51,312 nt of DNA from a virus. Positions 1-7,886 of the stretch are shown here, piece by piece. Numbering within the stretch: position 1 is the stretch's first letter; the number at the start of each line of letters is the position of its first letter. The notes beneath the pieces are model-generated. The model saw only the letters and a program-made list of their open reading frames with translations. It had not been told where the DNA came from and ran no database searches. The position numbers and the translations under genes are program-made. Location: positions 1 to 51,312 of the IMG/VR virus record IMGVR_UViG_3300017724_000004, one strand, 5' to 3'.

Positions 1-764
1 ACACGTTTGCCATAGCCAATGTTGAATATCTCATTATAGTGCTCTTCATGATTAGGATGTAACCCCTGAGTGTATGTGTGATCCAATGTAATTCTGATAC
101 CTTGTACAATATCATCAATGTAGGTAAAGTCTCTTGACATATCGCCAAAGTTATACAACTCAATAGGATATCCCCTGACGATGTTCTTAGTAAAATTAAA
201 CAATGCCATGTCTGGTCTACCCCAAGGACCGTAAACCGTAAAGAACCTAAGACCTACAGTATTACGAATAGGACTAGACATAAACTGTGCTTCATTGGCG
301 GCTTTAGTAAACGAATATGGATTTAAAGCACGTGGTAGCTTTTCATATTCATCTTGCGGCATAGGATTACCTGCCATAACTGATGAAGATGATGCATAGA
401 CAATGTTCTCAACACCGTGCTTTTCACAGACCTCTATTAGGTTTTGAGATCCAGTTAAGTTATTATCGATGTACTGTTGTGGGTTTTTAAGAGAATGCCT
501 TACGCCTGCATAAGCGGCTAAGTGCATGACAATGTCTGGTTTGTGCTTTCCCACAAAGTGATCAAGACCACGTTTGTCTTTAAGATCTACATAAGATACT
601 TCAAAGCTTCTTTCACGTAAGTTCTTAGATCTAGCATTCTTCAATGCAACATCATAATAGTGATTGAAGTTATCTAATCCACAAACTTCATAACCATCGT
701 CTAGTAGTGAGTTAGCAAGATGGTATCCAATAAACCCTGCACAACCTGTTATCATAACTTTCAT
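1..764 (-). CDS. NAD-dependent sugar epimerase, UDP-glucuronate 4-epimerase-like (3' end outside window)
   Basis: My translation from the ATG at 764 starts MKVMITGCAGFIGYH, a Rossmann GxxGxxG NAD-binding loop at residues 7-13. It continues with HLAAYAGVRHS and a catalytic-type YSFTK (YxxxK), then FTVYGPWGRPDMA. These are hallmarks of the extended short-chain dehydrogenase family, closest by eye to UDP-glucuronate 4-epimerases, which interconvert UDP-glucuronate and UDP-galacturonate. The frame is open to the left edge, so about 80 or more C-terminal residues are missing. The start follows a good ribosome binding site (AAAGGAGACGAAT) and a host-type promoter at 783-811. It sits just downstream of a UDP-glucose dehydrogenase-like gene, whose UDP-glucuronate product would be its substrate; that pairing is inference. 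Exact sugar specificity cannot be read from this fragment. Confidence 0.85.
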   Translation of the reverse strand, partial: MKVMITGCAGFIGYHLANSLLDDGYEVCGLDNFNHYYDVALKNARSKNLRERSFEVSYVDLKDKRGLDHFVGKHKPDIVMHLAAYAGVRHSLKNPQQYIDNNLTGSQNLIEVCEKHGVENIVYASSSSVMAGNPMPQDEYEKLPRALNPYSFTKAANEAQFMSSPIRNTVGLRFFTVYGPWGRPDMALFNFTKNIVRGYPIELYNFGDMSRDFTYIDDIVQGIRITLDHTYTQGLHPNHEEHYNEIFNIGYGKR

Positions 765-782
765 ATTCGTCTCCTTTGCCAC

Positions 783-811
783 AGTATAGCATATCTATGA
801 GACTTTGTAAA
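783..811 (-). promoter_or_regulatory. Host sigma70-type promoter for the epimerase gene
   Basis: On the minus strand: TTTACA (806-811), a 17-bp spacer, TATACT (783-788). It lies about 20 bp upstream of the epimerase start and overlaps the 3' end of the preceding dehydrogenase gene. It has the same architecture as the other host-type promoters in this window. Confidence 0.7.
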
Positions 812-1622
812 CAACTTTCTGAACTTTTTCACGTTCATCTAATTCGTATTGAGAACGAATCTTGTTGTTCTCTTCAATCACTAAATCAAGTATTGACATT
901 GTTCCATTACCAAATGCACTGAAGGCATTAGTATCTTTAGGGAAGCAAGCACCACCAAAACCAAAACGACCATCTTCGCCAGGAACCATAGTGTGACTAG
1001 AATGTACTCTCGCATCAGCACCAATAGCACTAATAATAGTATCATAATCAGACCCATTTCCATCAATCAACTCCTTAAATTGGTTGAACCACATAACCTT
1101 TGTGGCAAGAAACGAATTGACACCATACTTAACAAACGATGCATCTTGTGCAGTCATCTTATGTACTGGACACGGTTTACATTTACTCGATTCTTTATAT
1201 AACTTGTGTAGAGCATCGGTTGACGAATCAGACCCACCAAAGATGTGCATAGGTGGATTGACAAAGTCGTGTAATGCGTTTCTTTCTGTAAGAAACTCAG
1301 GATTGTAAACCACCCTGTCACACTTATCAGATAACTCTTTAACTATACTTGGAATGACTGTAGACTTAATAATGATAAGTCCATTTGTTCTCAAAGCAAG
1401 TTTGGTAACTACACTTATAACTGTTGAAGCGTCAATAGATCCATCTTCACCAAATGGTGTGGGTACGCAAACAAATGATGCATCCGTATCAGGATCTACA
1501 TCATTAACGTCTGTACCTAGATTAGGATCTATTAATTGTAATTTGTTATCAAAGCAAGTAAAGCCATGTTCAACAGCTTTACCTACGAAACCATATCCAA
1601 CAATGGCAATGCTCTTAGGCAT
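795..1622 (-). CDS. UDP-glucose/GDP-mannose dehydrogenase family protein (short form)
   Basis: A 275-residue protein with a Rossmann motif IVGYGFVG (residues 7-14), VPTPFGEDGSID, KSTVIPS, YNPEFLTERNA, a conserved Lys in FVKYGVNSF (K165) and the catalytic cysteine in GFGGACFPKD (C226). Family members oxidise UDP-glucose (or similar) to the uronate in two NAD-dependent steps. Full-length enzymes have about 390-450 residues; this one keeps the NAD-binding and central domains but lacks most of the C-terminal nucleotide-sugar-binding domain, as viral short forms often do. I start at the ATG at 1622, although the frame is open 28 codons further, because homology begins at MPKSIAIVGYG and this ATG overlaps the upstream cupin stop by 8 nt. 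It likely works with the epimerase that follows. Confidence 0.85.
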   Translation of the reverse strand: MPKSIAIVGYGFVGKAVEHGFTCFDNKLQLIDPNLGTDVNDVDPDTDASFVCVPTPFGEDGSIDASTVISVVTKLALRTNGLIIIKSTVIPSIVKELSDKCDRVVYNPEFLTERNALHDFVNPPMHIFGGSDSSTDALHKLYKESSKCKPCPVHKMTAQDASFVKYGVNSFLATKVMWFNQFKELIDGNGSDYDTIISAIGADARVHSSHTMVPGEDGRFGFGGACFPKDTNAFSAFGNGTMSILDLVIEENNKIRSQYELDEREKVQKVVYKVS

Positions 1623-1956
1623 GACCAACAGTTTCTCTTTTAATATCTTGATGATTAAACTCTGCCCAATACAACTCAAAGGCAACACCTTCTTCAAGGC
1701 ATTCAAACTGATGATATACCCCAGGTTTTACCTTAGTGTACATCCCAGGATCTAGAATAGTCTCATCAACTAAATCATAATCTTTCTGCCATACTCGAAT
1801 AAGCATTCGACCACTCTCGACATAAAAACCATTCCACTTAAACTCGTGGAGATGCTTAGAGCATACTCCACCTTTGTTCATTTCAATTCGGTGGAACTCT
1901 AGTGCACCATTGGCTTCTACTAGTTCTGTCCCACCCCATACTTTACCTGCAATCAT
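1615..1956 (-). CDS. Cupin-fold protein, mannose-6-phosphate isomerase type II-like
   Basis: A 113-residue single-domain protein whose sequence fits a double-stranded beta-helix: CSKHLHEFKWNGFYVESG (first cupin motif with HxH) and PGVYHQFECLEEGVAFELYWAE (second motif). The pattern resembles the C-terminal cupin of mannose-6-phosphate isomerase/GDP-mannose pyrophosphorylase proteins and small sugar-phosphate isomerase-like cupins in marine T4-like phages. It overlaps the UDP-glucose dehydrogenase-like gene by 8 nt, so the two are probably translationally coupled. A role in nucleotide-sugar supply is suggested by neighbours (epimerase, dehydrogenase, phosphomannomutase-like protein). The substrate is unknown. 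Confidence 0.65.
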   Translation of the reverse strand: MIAGKVWGGTELVEANGALEFHRIEMNKGGVCSKHLHEFKWNGFYVESGRMLIRVWQKDYDLVDETILDPGMYTKVKPGVYHQFECLEEGVAFELYWAEFNHQDIKRETVGHA

Positions 1957-1959
1957 AAT

Positions 1960-2145
1960 TTACCACCATCCTAGTTTATTTGTGTTATGTATAATAATAG
2001 CAAAGCAAGTAAGGATGTGGATAACCCACCAGAATGTTCTGATAGCCGCTACTGCATTTGCTTGTGCATCCGTTTCGCCTACCTTTTCACCAAGGCTTTT
2101 AGCCCAGATTCGCCATGCTGTTTTTAGCATTCCATTAATATCCAT
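1960..2145 (-). CDS. Small single-pass membrane protein next to the phosphate transporter
   Basis: A 61-residue protein with a soluble amphipathic N-terminal half and one hydrophobic segment (about residues 38-53, TFWWVIHILTCFAIII). I do not recognise the family. It overlaps the end of the transporter gene by 11 nt, so it is probably co-translated with it and may be a small partner or regulator of that transporter. It is a real gene by tight spacing on both sides (3 nt to the cupin gene); its function is unknown. Confidence 0.6.
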   Translation of the reverse strand: MDINGMLKTAWRIWAKSLGEKVGETDAQANAVAAIRTFWWVIHILTCFAIIIHNTNKLGWW

Positions 2146-3094
2146 TCGGTACTAGGACGTAATGTATCGTAAGTACGATTCCCAACGAAGCACCAAGCCC
2201 AACCATCATCTTCAAGAAGTCTTTACCTATTAATGGAAACACTGTCTTGATTTTTCCCTTACCTGTATATGTAGCCATTGCTAACTCACGTCCACATAAG
2301 AGACCCACGAACACCCATGTTGTTGACATAGGAATATCATTCAACTCTTTAAAGAAGAATAGGATTGCCCAATAGACTGCATCGATAATAGTAGCAGAAC
2401 GTACATAACGTGTGTTGTGCTTCTCAATAACAATCTGTTGGATCTTACCACCACCTTCACGTAGCATGAATGCCAAACCACCAACAAAGACTACACTAAC
2501 CATAATCATCAATGAAATGTCAAGTTGTCTTGGAAGGAACACTGCGATATTAGCTACATCATGAGATAACCAAGTAAACCATAAGAAACCTGTTGTGATC
2601 CATTGACCAATTCTCCAATATGCTTTATGTTCTGGTTTAACATCTTTAGTTTCATCTAGAATACGACTTACAATCATCCAGATTGCATAAGCGGCAACTG
2701 CGGCAACAGCATAACCCATCATGGATTTCATTAGCATTTTCTCTAACACGAATGTAGATGCAAATGCCGATAGAACTAAGAACGATGTAGATACTGGAAC
2801 ACCTACTCTGGTCAATAGCAAAAGAACTGCTGGTGCTAGTGCATGATACCATTGTACTTCTTGAAATGGAATCTTATTAAGTCTTCCATAACTAATATCA
2901 CCACCATTCATATACCAACCATACCAAAGAGTATAGAGTAGAACACCAGAAGCGGCTAACCACATAGTCTTCCAACTAAATCTTTCATTATTACTTGCTA
3001 TCCAAGTACCCAAAGTTTGTACAGAATCATTTGCTATTACTGCGTAAGCGGCGAATATAAATCCTACCACCATCCATATCGTTAGTGCGTCCAT
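2135..3094 (-). CDS. PiT/PHO4-family inorganic phosphate transporter-like protein
   Basis: A 319-residue polytopic membrane protein with about 8-9 hydrophobic segments. The two inverted-repeat signatures of PiT phosphate:cation symporters are visible: N-terminal AYAVIANDSVQTLGTWIAS (like G-A-N-D-x-x-N-x-x-G-T; N22, D23) with PVSTS at 100-104, and C-terminal LSHDVANIAVFLPRQL (177-192) with PMSTTW at 255-260. In PiT proteins the paired GxND and P-x-S-x-T motifs form the phosphate site. It is shorter than PitA (about 500 residues) because the central loop is short. It would sit in the host inner membrane and raise phosphate uptake during infection, analogous in purpose to phage pstS or phoH. Family assignment is by eye. 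Confidence 0.75.
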   Translation of the reverse strand: MDALTIWMVVGFIFAAYAVIANDSVQTLGTWIASNNERFSWKTMWLAASGVLLYTLWYGWYMNGGDISYGRLNKIPFQEVQWYHALAPAVLLLLTRVGVPVSTSFLVLSAFASTFVLEKMLMKSMMGYAVAAVAAYAIWMIVSRILDETKDVKPEHKAYWRIGQWITTGFLWFTWLSHDVANIAVFLPRQLDISLMIMVSVVFVGGLAFMLREGGGKIQQIVIEKHNTRYVRSATIIDAVYWAILFFFKELNDIPMSTTWVFVGLLCGRELAMATYTGKGKIKTVFPLIGKDFLKMMVGLGASLGIVLTIHYVLVPNGY

Positions 3095-3096
3095 GT

Positions 3097-3231
3097 TTAA
3101 GCCTTTTTCCTAAATTTACGTAAACGAGCAAACAACCTCAATTGCTTCTCTGTTATAATTCGTTTTGTTTCACTACGGCGACTACGTGCCGCCTTTGACA
3201 ATTGCATTCTAATTGCTCTATTCATAATCAT
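3097..3231 (-). CDS. Very basic 44-residue protein
   Basis: A short frame from ATG at 3231 to TAA at 3097. Its ATG overlaps the stop of the upstream primase-like gene by 4 nt (ATGA) and it ends 2 nt before the transporter start, filling the gap exactly. The protein (starts MIMNRAIRMQLSKAARSRR, ends LRKFRKKA) has about 16 Arg/Lys residues and little else, suggesting nucleic-acid binding. No family is recognised. The tight fit supports a real gene; the composition alone is weak evidence. Confidence 0.5.
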   Translation of the reverse strand: MIMNRAIRMQLSKAARSRRSETKRIITEKQLRLFARLRKFRKKA

Positions 3232-4160
3232 ATAACTCCATTCTTGTAGATATATTCCAAAGCACGATCTGCTTCGACTTGAAGTGGTCTATTGTTATAC
3301 CAATTACCATTCTCTGCGTCAAACTGAGAACACATCTCTGCTATCTGATCAGAGGTAATTGGGTATCCACGATAGCTTGCATTCCCTGCTGTCTTAACCA
3401 TTATAGCATACATCTTAGAATACCAACCAGTTTCATTGATTGTTACATATTCTGCGGCTAGGTTCTTAGGCCAGAATGGGCAGTCATGATAACTAGACCA
3501 CGAGTATTCTGTATTAGTCAATCTACTCTTACGATGTTCTAATACTGCTTTCTGTAATTCGGGTGACAGTCTATCCATAAAGTTCTTACTATCACGCCGA
3601 CTGTCATATGGATGCGTTGCTAGAAGCTCTTCCACATCAAGAGGCCGACCACTGTTAACGTAAAAGAAGTTAAAAGCGTTAGCGTAGTCAGCTGGTATGT
3701 AATACATTCTAGACAAGTCTTTAGTCTGTGCATCTCCAATTGAATCTGACCACTTATTGAGGGCATACCAGAAGTGACGTATTCTAGGTTCGTCAACCTC
3801 TGTTTCAAGATTGAATACAATCCGAAACTTAGGATGTACGTCCGTACTACTAGCAGTGCTATACACAACATAATCAAGATCACCATACTTATCATTAAGT
3901 TCATTTTCTAAATCCCCTTCGAAGACATGATCGTCAACATCAATAGCACACCAACTTCCCCAAGCCAATACGTTCTTGTTGGCTCTAGTAGTATCTGGTT
4001 TATAAATTGCTGGTGAAATGAGTTCTGCATGCTTCTTTCCTTCTGATGGTGTTGTTGACAGTTTACGCAATAGTCCAACAAAATCATCCCAAGACTGGAA
4101 GTCAATCCGCTTGTCTGTTTTGTTATCATACTGATTTTTGAAAACTGTCAACGAGTACAT
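3228..4160 (-). CDS. Archaeo-eukaryotic primase (AEP)-like replication protein
   Basis: A 310-residue soluble protein. It has an acidic motif WCAIDVDDH (D74, D76, D77), then VVYSTASSTDVHPKFRIVFNL (about 99-118) and DLSRMYYIPADY. The order D-x-D, then S...H.K.RIVF, then D.SR...P resembles motifs of AEP primase or plasmid Rep N-terminal domains. T4 proper uses gp61 and gp41 for priming, so this would be an extra primase-like or replication-initiation protein. It overlaps MazG by 1 nt. The family call is tentative: motif spacing fits but overall similarity could not be tested. It could also be a relic domain without activity. Confidence 0.5.
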   Translation of the reverse strand: MYSLTVFKNQYDNKTDKRIDFQSWDDFVGLLRKLSTTPSEGKKHAELISPAIYKPDTTRANKNVLAWGSWCAIDVDDHVFEGDLENELNDKYGDLDYVVYSTASSTDVHPKFRIVFNLETEVDEPRIRHFWYALNKWSDSIGDAQTKDLSRMYYIPADYANAFNFFYVNSGRPLDVEELLATHPYDSRRDSKNFMDRLSPELQKAVLEHRKSRLTNTEYSWSSYHDCPFWPKNLAAEYVTINETGWYSKMYAIMVKTAGNASYRGYPITSDQIAEMCSQFDAENGNWYNNRPLQVEADRALEYIYKNGVI

Positions 4161-4471
4161 TATACTAGGTCACTTTCCTTCACAAAGACACCATCAATCA
4201 TACGACCTTTGCGATCTTTAATATCATCGTAAGCCACCTGTAGACATTCTTGCATAGACAAGTTATTACGAGCCATGATGTTAATTAGAACCACCATCAT
4301 ATCACCGATATCATCACGGATGTCTTTACCTTTACAGATGCTATCTGACAACTCACCTGCTTCTTGAATGAGTTTAAGGTACTGATCTTTATCAGTAGAA
4401 CCCTCAATCAAATTGCGGTCATGATGCCATTGTTCAATTAATTCGACAAGATTTTCCAAGTGTGTCTCCAA
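4160..4471 (-). CDS. mazG: MazG-like nucleoside triphosphate pyrophosphohydrolase
   Basis: A 103-residue all-helical protein with the MazG/all-alpha NTP pyrophosphatase metal-binding pattern: E37xxE40 in LIQEAGELSD and D54xxD57 in RDDIGDMMV, followed by the conserved helix VLINIMARNNLSMQECL. These enzymes cleave NTPs or dNTPs to the monophosphate plus pyrophosphate; phage versions are common in marine T4-like phages. The start lies inside the 3' end of the upstream phosphomannomutase-like gene (34-nt overlap). The substrate (canonical dNTP, non-canonical, or alarmone) cannot be decided from sequence. Confidence 0.85.
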   Translation of the reverse strand: METHLENLVELIEQWHHDRNLIEGSTDKDQYLKLIQEAGELSDSICKGKDIRDDIGDMMVVLINIMARNNLSMQECLQVAYDDIKDRKGRMIDGVFVKESDLV

Positions 4472-5118
4472 TCATCTACTTGATTTACGTTCTTAAAGTT
4501 AAGTGCGGTAGCGATATCATGATCGTTACCACCAACCATAGTCTTATCTCCAAAGAAGGTTATCTCTCCTTCAAAGTCTGGTAAGATCTGAGCTTTGCCA
4601 CATCCAACAGGTGTTATATCCAATCCAGTCTCGCCTGCTACTGTAGCCATGACGTGACCTTTAAATCTATAATTGAACTCATCGGCAATAGCCTTGCGTT
4701 CTTGGAACATCTCTTCATACCAAATGTAATCTTGACGTTGAAGAGGACCTGCATTCCTACCAACCACACTGAAGTTACACAACCCAGGCCGATGATCGAA
4801 ATGATTACCAGTCCTCATAGTATATCTTGAACTGTGTAGTTTGTCAAGTAGAAAAAGGTTAGCTTCATGAGATAGTGACCAATCATTTGTTTTGATACCA
4901 ACTCCTTTATTGTAAACATCGTTACCAGAACATTGATAGCATTTTAAAGTCTCCCACAGATCAAATCCAATCTGATCAATGGTCATCTCTTTCGGAGATC
5001 CAGTGACTAGTGTAACACTACGATCCTTTGCCCAATCGATAAAGAATTCACGAAACTCTGGATCCATCATATTTCTACTAGGTGTAAGGGTTCCATCAAC
5101 ATCAAATATGTAATTCAT
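4438..5118 (-). CDS. HAD-superfamily phosphomannomutase-like protein (eukaryotic PMM type)
   Basis: A 226-residue HAD-IIB protein with N-terminal DVDGTLTPSR (nucleophile D6, acid/base D8), a second motif LVTGSP, and C-terminal FFGDKTMVGGNDHDIA. The segment NFSVVGRNAG and GETGLDITPVGCGKAQIL resemble eukaryotic-type phosphomannomutases (PMM1/PMM2), which convert mannose-6-phosphate to mannose-1-phosphate. That fits the nearby cupin, dehydrogenase and epimerase genes as a sugar-nucleotide route. Length is close to PMM (about 245). A plain sugar-phosphate phosphatase is the alternative. It overlaps the DNA polymerase gene by 4 nt (ATGA). Confidence 0.7.
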   Translation of the reverse strand: MNYIFDVDGTLTPSRNMMDPEFREFFIDWAKDRSVTLVTGSPKEMTIDQIGFDLWETLKCYQCSGNDVYNKGVGIKTNDWSLSHEANLFLLDKLHSSRYTMRTGNHFDHRPGLCNFSVVGRNAGPLQRQDYIWYEEMFQERKAIADEFNYRFKGHVMATVAGETGLDITPVGCGKAQILPDFEGEITFFGDKTMVGGNDHDIATALNFKNVNQVDDWRHTWKILSN

Positions 5119-7628
5119 ACGAAAAACTCCTCTAGTGTCATTGTATCTTCATGCCGCCAACCGATAGCAGACAGAATAGGATCTAGAGGATCTAGGAACG
5201 TCTTCTCAAACTGCTTCTCGTAGTCGATGTAGTTATGTAGCTTCATCTCTTGAGGAAGGTACTGCGGAAATCCAATAGCATTCTCTTTGATAGGATTAGG
5301 AAGTCGCATATAAGCAAACTTGATCTTCTCACCATTTTGGATAATGCCATATCTTTTGTCTAGTCCCAAACGCTTTATCTCGTTATTGTAGTTGATAGCA
5401 CCACGCACATGTATAGGACAAGACTTCTTATATGGCTTATTACCATTCCGACTTGTAGGTATATCAATCCACTTGTCAACATCACTTACTCCACGTGGAA
5501 ACGATACTTCTTCGGGAGAAAGTGTATTAAACTCTTTTCTGAATTCCGAGATATATTGCTGAGTGGTTTGTTCCGTTCCGCTAATGATAACCTTAAAGAT
5601 CTCTTTGAGTTTGGTACGGACAACCATAGGTGTAGAAGACTTGATAGCCTCAATGCCCATGATCTTAAGTTTAGGTTCAGCATATTGAACACCTTCGTTG
5701 TTGTGTACGTTTAGAATGTATCTCTTCTTAGCAGTCCAGATACCACGGTTAGCGATAACCTCACGCTCCATAACCATACGTGGCATGTAAGCGTTCATAT
5801 GAGTAAAGAGTTCTGAATAAGCAACTTCTAGCTTCTTGACGAAATGCTCTTCACATATCTTATCTAGACCTTTGACTGGATCCTTCAGACCTAGCTTATT
5901 GACAATATCATTGAAGGAAACATATAGAGAGTCGGTGTCAATTGCAATCACATAGTCTTCATCTTCTGTTTTGAGAATAGAATTCATCTCTTTGTTAACA
6001 GCCTTCTCTGCCCACATAATGGACAACTGACCAGACAATGTGATACCTTCTGCCATACGCAAATCATAGTAACGGAAGTATCTATTACCTAATGCGCCAT
6101 ACAAAGAGTTGAGTAAGATCTTAATAGCCATCTGTTGGTTTTCGAGATTGTTGATAAGTTTCTCGTCTTCAATAGAGCCTGTCTTCTCGAAACGTTTCTT
6201 GGCTTCAATCATCTTACCCTTAACAGATTTACGTTCTGCGTAGTAATCCACAATGATCTTTGGTAGAATACCTTGCTTGTCTTTACGGTACTGAGATCCG
6301 TTAGCCGCCACTGAGTATTCACTCGCTGCAGGGCTTCCGTTCAAGTAACGCTCAACCCCATGGTCTAACATACCGGGCATAAGTGTCTCAGGCGACATGT
6401 TATATTGTACAATTAAGTTAGGATACAGTGAAGCCAAGTCAAAAGATACTACCCAATCGTGAGAACCTACCATAGGATCTTTAACATAACCACCTGGGTA
6501 AGATGTCTTAGGATGATCTTGCATAGGTGGTACGATGATATTGTCTAGTGACAACTTTCTATAGATGATCGAGTCCCATATAGCAGTTGTACCAAATGTA
6601 TCGGATACGTTAACACCACCACGATATGTCATAGTAAGAACTAGGGCAATCAACCCCATCTTCTCGTCAATTCTCTCCACAACTTGAACATCACGGATGT
6701 TATAGTCAATGAACTTTTGGTGATCATTCTTATACAACTCATGAAGAGATCCATGCTCCTCATAGGATAACTTACGTTCACCTAGAACTGTGTGTGCAAT
6801 ATGATCTAGAGCATAGGACTCTTGAGTTCCATAGCTATAGCCAAACTTCTTAAACAACTCCATATAGTCGGCTTGTTGAATACCAATAAGATCGTAGAAC
6901 TGATGCTCTCTACCCATTATGGTTTTGTTACGATCATTAACCATCTTCCAAGGGGATAGTCGTTTAACTGCCGCAGGGCTTCCGATACGATACAGTCGAT
7001 TTACTAGGTAAGGTATGTCAAAGAATTTGATGTTCCAACCTGTAATGATATCAGGTGTATTCTTCTCCCAATATGCAAGAAACTTTGTAAGCAACTCTTC
7101 TTCGCTTGCGCACTTTGTATATTGAATAAGGTCATCACCCATCTTAAGTTCTGACTTCTCGTGATCATAGTCATCAAGACCCCAAACACGATAGACACGA
7201 GACTTACTAGATTTTAAGGCAATTGAGATAACAGGAAACAATGCATCTTCTGGCTTAGGGAAACCTTCTTCAGAAGCAACCTCAATATCGAAGTTGACAA
7301 TGTTTACATACTCTTTCTTAAACTTGATATCTGTGGGGAAACGCTCAGTGATAAACTGTGAGACATAGTTGTGATTTCCATAGATCTTGAATGCCTCAAG
7401 TTCTTTGTACTTGTCACGAAAGTCATTGGCTTCACGCATAGAAGGAAACCGTTTGGGCTGTAGAGGCCATCCATCAAGTCCACGGCAAGGTGGATTGTCT
7501 TTGTCTTGGGACGTAATATACAAAGTAGGTTCATACTTGATTCGCTTTTCTATAGCGGCACCGTTATCGTTGTAACCCCGATATAATAGCGAATTACCAT
7601 ACTTGTTGATAGATGTGTAAAATGACAT
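5115..7628 (-). CDS. 43: Family B replicative DNA polymerase (T4 gp43)
   Basis: An 837-residue DNA polymerase of the T4 gp43 type (T4: 898). The 3'-5' exonuclease motifs are intact: FDIEVAS (D114, E116), GWNIKFFDIPYL (D204) and YNIRDVQ (D313). The polymerase motifs are motif A SFDLASLYPNL (D397), motif B KILLNSLYGALGN (503-515) and motif C AIDTDSL (D564, D566). The C-terminus ends in a clamp-binding-like LEEFFV. No intein or intron interrupts it. It is the first gene after a strong host-type promoter at 7654-7682 and starts a run of overlapping genes towards position 1. Confidence 0.98.
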   Translation of the reverse strand: MSFYTSINKYGNSLLYRGYNDNGAAIEKRIKYEPTLYITSQDKDNPPCRGLDGWPLQPKRFPSMREANDFRDKYKELEAFKIYGNHNYVSQFITERFPTDIKFKKEYVNIVNFDIEVASEEGFPKPEDALFPVISIALKSSKSRVYRVWGLDDYDHEKSELKMGDDLIQYTKCASEEELLTKFLAYWEKNTPDIITGWNIKFFDIPYLVNRLYRIGSPAAVKRLSPWKMVNDRNKTIMGREHQFYDLIGIQQADYMELFKKFGYSYGTQESYALDHIAHTVLGERKLSYEEHGSLHELYKNDHQKFIDYNIRDVQVVERIDEKMGLIALVLTMTYRGGVNVSDTFGTTAIWDSIIYRKLSLDNIIVPPMQDHPKTSYPGGYVKDPMVGSHDWVVSFDLASLYPNLIVQYNMSPETLMPGMLDHGVERYLNGSPAASEYSVAANGSQYRKDKQGILPKIIVDYYAERKSVKGKMIEAKKRFEKTGSIEDEKLINNLENQQMAIKILLNSLYGALGNRYFRYYDLRMAEGITLSGQLSIMWAEKAVNKEMNSILKTEDEDYVIAIDTDSLYVSFNDIVNKLGLKDPVKGLDKICEEHFVKKLEVAYSELFTHMNAYMPRMVMEREVIANRGIWTAKKRYILNVHNNEGVQYAEPKLKIMGIEAIKSSTPMVVRTKLKEIFKVIISGTEQTTQQYISEFRKEFNTLSPEEVSFPRGVSDVDKWIDIPTSRNGNKPYKKSCPIHVRGAINYNNEIKRLGLDKRYGIIQNGEKIKFAYMRLPNPIKENAIGFPQYLPQEMKLHNYIDYEKQFEKTFLDPLDPILSAIGWRHEDTMTLEEFFV

Positions 7629-7653
7629 TTAGAATCCTTCAGTTGTTAGTCAC

Positions 7654-7682
7654 ATTATATAATAGATTGACACAAATGTCAA
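7654..7682 (-). promoter_or_regulatory. Consensus sigma70-type promoter for the polymerase operon
   Basis: On the minus strand: TTGACA (7677-7682), a 17-bp spacer, TATAAT (7654-7659); both boxes match the consensus. It lies about 25 bp upstream of the gp43 start and directly abuts the T-tract of the upstream terminator. Confidence 0.85.
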
Positions 7683-7707
7683 ATGAAAAAGGGGCTGTTA
7701 AGCCCCT
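7683..7707 (-). terminator. Intrinsic terminator upstream of the polymerase promoter
   Basis: On the minus strand AGGGGCT-TAAC-AGCCCCT forms a perfect 7-bp stem with a 4-nt loop (7690-7707), followed by TTTTCATTT. It ends the transcript of the heat-shock/DUF1127 genes and is followed within a few bases by the next promoter. Confidence 0.85.
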
Positions 7708-7715
7708 CTTTATCT

Positions 7716-7886
7716 TTATAGATCTTTACTATCCGTTAGCATGAGATACTTAGCTTCTTCGTAATAGCCCATTCTATGCAATTCGGATGCGGCACGAGCC
7801 TTACCTACTGATAGAAAGAAGCCGTTAAAGCCACTAAATAACCCACTCAATGGGGCATTGACGAAGTTTAGAATTGCTGTAGACAT
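7716..7886 (-). CDS. Small 56-residue protein, possibly DUF1127-related
   Basis: A short frame whose ATG at 7886 shares one base with the stop of the upstream DUF1127 gene (TAATG), so it is probably coupled to it, and it stops just before a terminator. The C-terminal half, about residues 28-50 (KARAASELHRMGYYEEAKYL), resembles the R-A-A-x-E-L-x-R-x-G pattern of short alphaproteobacterial DUF1127-type proteins. The N-terminal half is glycine/phenylalanine-rich. Function unknown. Confidence 0.6.
   Translation of the reverse strand: MSTAILNFVNAPLSGLFSGFNGFFLSVGKARAASELHRMGYYEEAKYLMLTDSKDL

Noticed and set aside
1623-1706. N-terminal extension of the UDP-glucose dehydrogenase-like protein
   Set aside because: The extra 28 codons lie inside the cupin gene and do not match the family, whose Rossmann motif begins right after the ATG at 1622.
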